Shown: piece after piece, positions 63,747-64,000 of the stretch | Layout: each line of letters begins with the position of its first letter | Position numbering within the stretch: the stretch's first letter is position 1 | NCBI RefSeq assembly: GCF_004353915.1 | Contig: NZ_SMRP01000001.1 | Coordinates: forward strand, 124,001 to 188,000 | Length of the DNA stretch: 64,000 nucleotides | Direction: 5' to 3' | Origin: Paraburkholderia silviterrae | GTDB lineage: Bacteria; Pseudomonadota; Gammaproteobacteria; Burkholderiales; Burkholderiaceae | The notes under the pieces: model-generated | Seen by the model: the letters and a program-made list of their open reading frames with translations, nothing else | Databases searched by the model: none | What the model was told of the DNA's origin: nothing | Program-made: the position numbers and the translations under genes

Positions 63747-64000
63747 TCACTGCGCTGTGAAGGGCGCACGCAGTCCAGCCCGCTCCATGAGCGGAAGCAC
63801 TTCACGACTAAACCGCTCGATCCCGTCCAGCGGATCAACCCACGTCAACAGGATGCCGTCGAGACCACAGTCCGCGAGCATCTCGAGTCGTTCCGCGATA
63901 CGCTGCGCAGAACCAATCAGTGGAAAGCCGCCCCCGCTTCCAGCCATCCGTTGGCGGAAGGCCTTCAGCGCTTCAGGTGACATGAGCTTTGCATGCTCCT
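63747..64000 (-). CDS. LLM-class flavin-dependent monooxygenase, C-terminal part
   Basis: The frame is open to the right edge, so only about 84 C-terminal residues are seen: LKAFRQRMAGSGGGFPLIG, SAQRIAERLEMLADCGLDGI and LLTWVDPLDGIERF. This is the C-terminus of a bacterial luciferase-like FMNH2-dependent monooxygenase (DszA/RutA/alkanesulfonate group). Such enzymes need a separate flavin reductase, not visible here. A RibBA gene 6 kb downstream on the same strand fits a need for FMN. Confidence 0.75.
   Translation of the reverse strand, partial: EHAKLMSPEALKAFRQRMAGSGGGFPLIGSAQRIAERLEMLADCGLDGILLTWVDPLDGIERFSREVLPLMERAGLRAPFTAQ

Noticed and set aside
1..64000. tRNA or rRNA genes
   Set aside because: I saw no TTCRA-type T-loop with a matching acceptor stem and no rRNA signature in my reading; a tRNA scan would settle it.

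Overview
The window is GC-rich proteobacterial DNA. Gene content and protein style (HpnR-type hopanoid methylase, phasin, CadR/CadA pair, second RpoN, DUF3830, DUF4410, HHHH-motif protein, many SDR and LysR/AraC/RpiR genes) fit the Burkholderiales, most likely Paraburkholderia, Caballeronia or Burkholderia. This is an inference from protein families; there is no rRNA or tRNA gene here to confirm it. I see no tRNA, rRNA, CRISPR array, intact prophage or intact insertion sequence.

Region 1 (1-16.8 kb) looks like ordinary chromosome of very high GC. It holds the end of a TonB receptor with a PepSY membrane protein, a small Gly/Tyr/His lipoprotein preceded by a striking array of hairpin repeats, an SDR, a fatty-acid hydroxylase, secreted low-complexity proteins, an OmpR/EnvZ-type two-component pair, a DUF4410 lipoprotein, a hopanoid C-3 methylase, an in-frame uracil-DNA glycosylase/DUF488 fusion, a phasin and a universal stress protein.

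Region 2 (16.9-20 kb) is partly decayed. The alcohol dehydrogenase lacks its C-terminus and only the tail of a phosphoketolase survives. It also has a DHH phosphoesterase and an orphan IS5-type transposase N-terminal domain.

Region 3 (20-41.2 kb) returns to intact genes: DUF72, sigma-54, BON, aldo/keto reductase, a very large Lhr helicase, a His-rich Cd/Zn/Pb ATPase divergent from its MerR regulator, an M20 peptidase, a LysE exporter, and an amine/acyl catabolic set (CMD, class III aminotransferase, C45 acyltransferase) with a RpiR regulator. A matching palindrome lies in front of both the C45 gene and rpiR.

Region 4 (41.2-64 kb) has a visibly lower GC content, looser spacing and many remnants (resolvase tail, NmrA head, Rrf2 with its middle deleted, lytic transglycosylase head, IS3 OrfA head). 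It reads as an accessory region built by successive insertions and deletions. Intact genes include a thiol-dioxygenase-like protein, 1-Cys peroxiredoxin, a LuxR-type regulator with hybrid kinase, an Old Yellow Enzyme, an AraC regulator, a 1135-residue zinc-ribbon/cyclase/ATPase/TPR protein, DoxX and a LysR regulator. From about 56.6 kb to the right edge every gene lies on the minus strand and forms a probable catabolic cluster: flavin-dependent monooxygenase, carboxylesterase, SMR-like membrane protein, two SDRs, an NTF2-like protein, a gamma-resorcylate-decarboxylase-type amidohydrolase and a RibBA that could supply flavin to the monooxygenase.

The best candidates for something undescribed are the covarying leader hairpin repeat at 2.2-2.4 kb, with relatives in the leaders near 17.7 and 18.0 kb, the glycosylase/DUF488 fusion, the 80-bp promoter-like repeat shared by 54.3 and 59.6 kb, and the right-hand catabolic cluster with its atypical SDR and SMR proteins.
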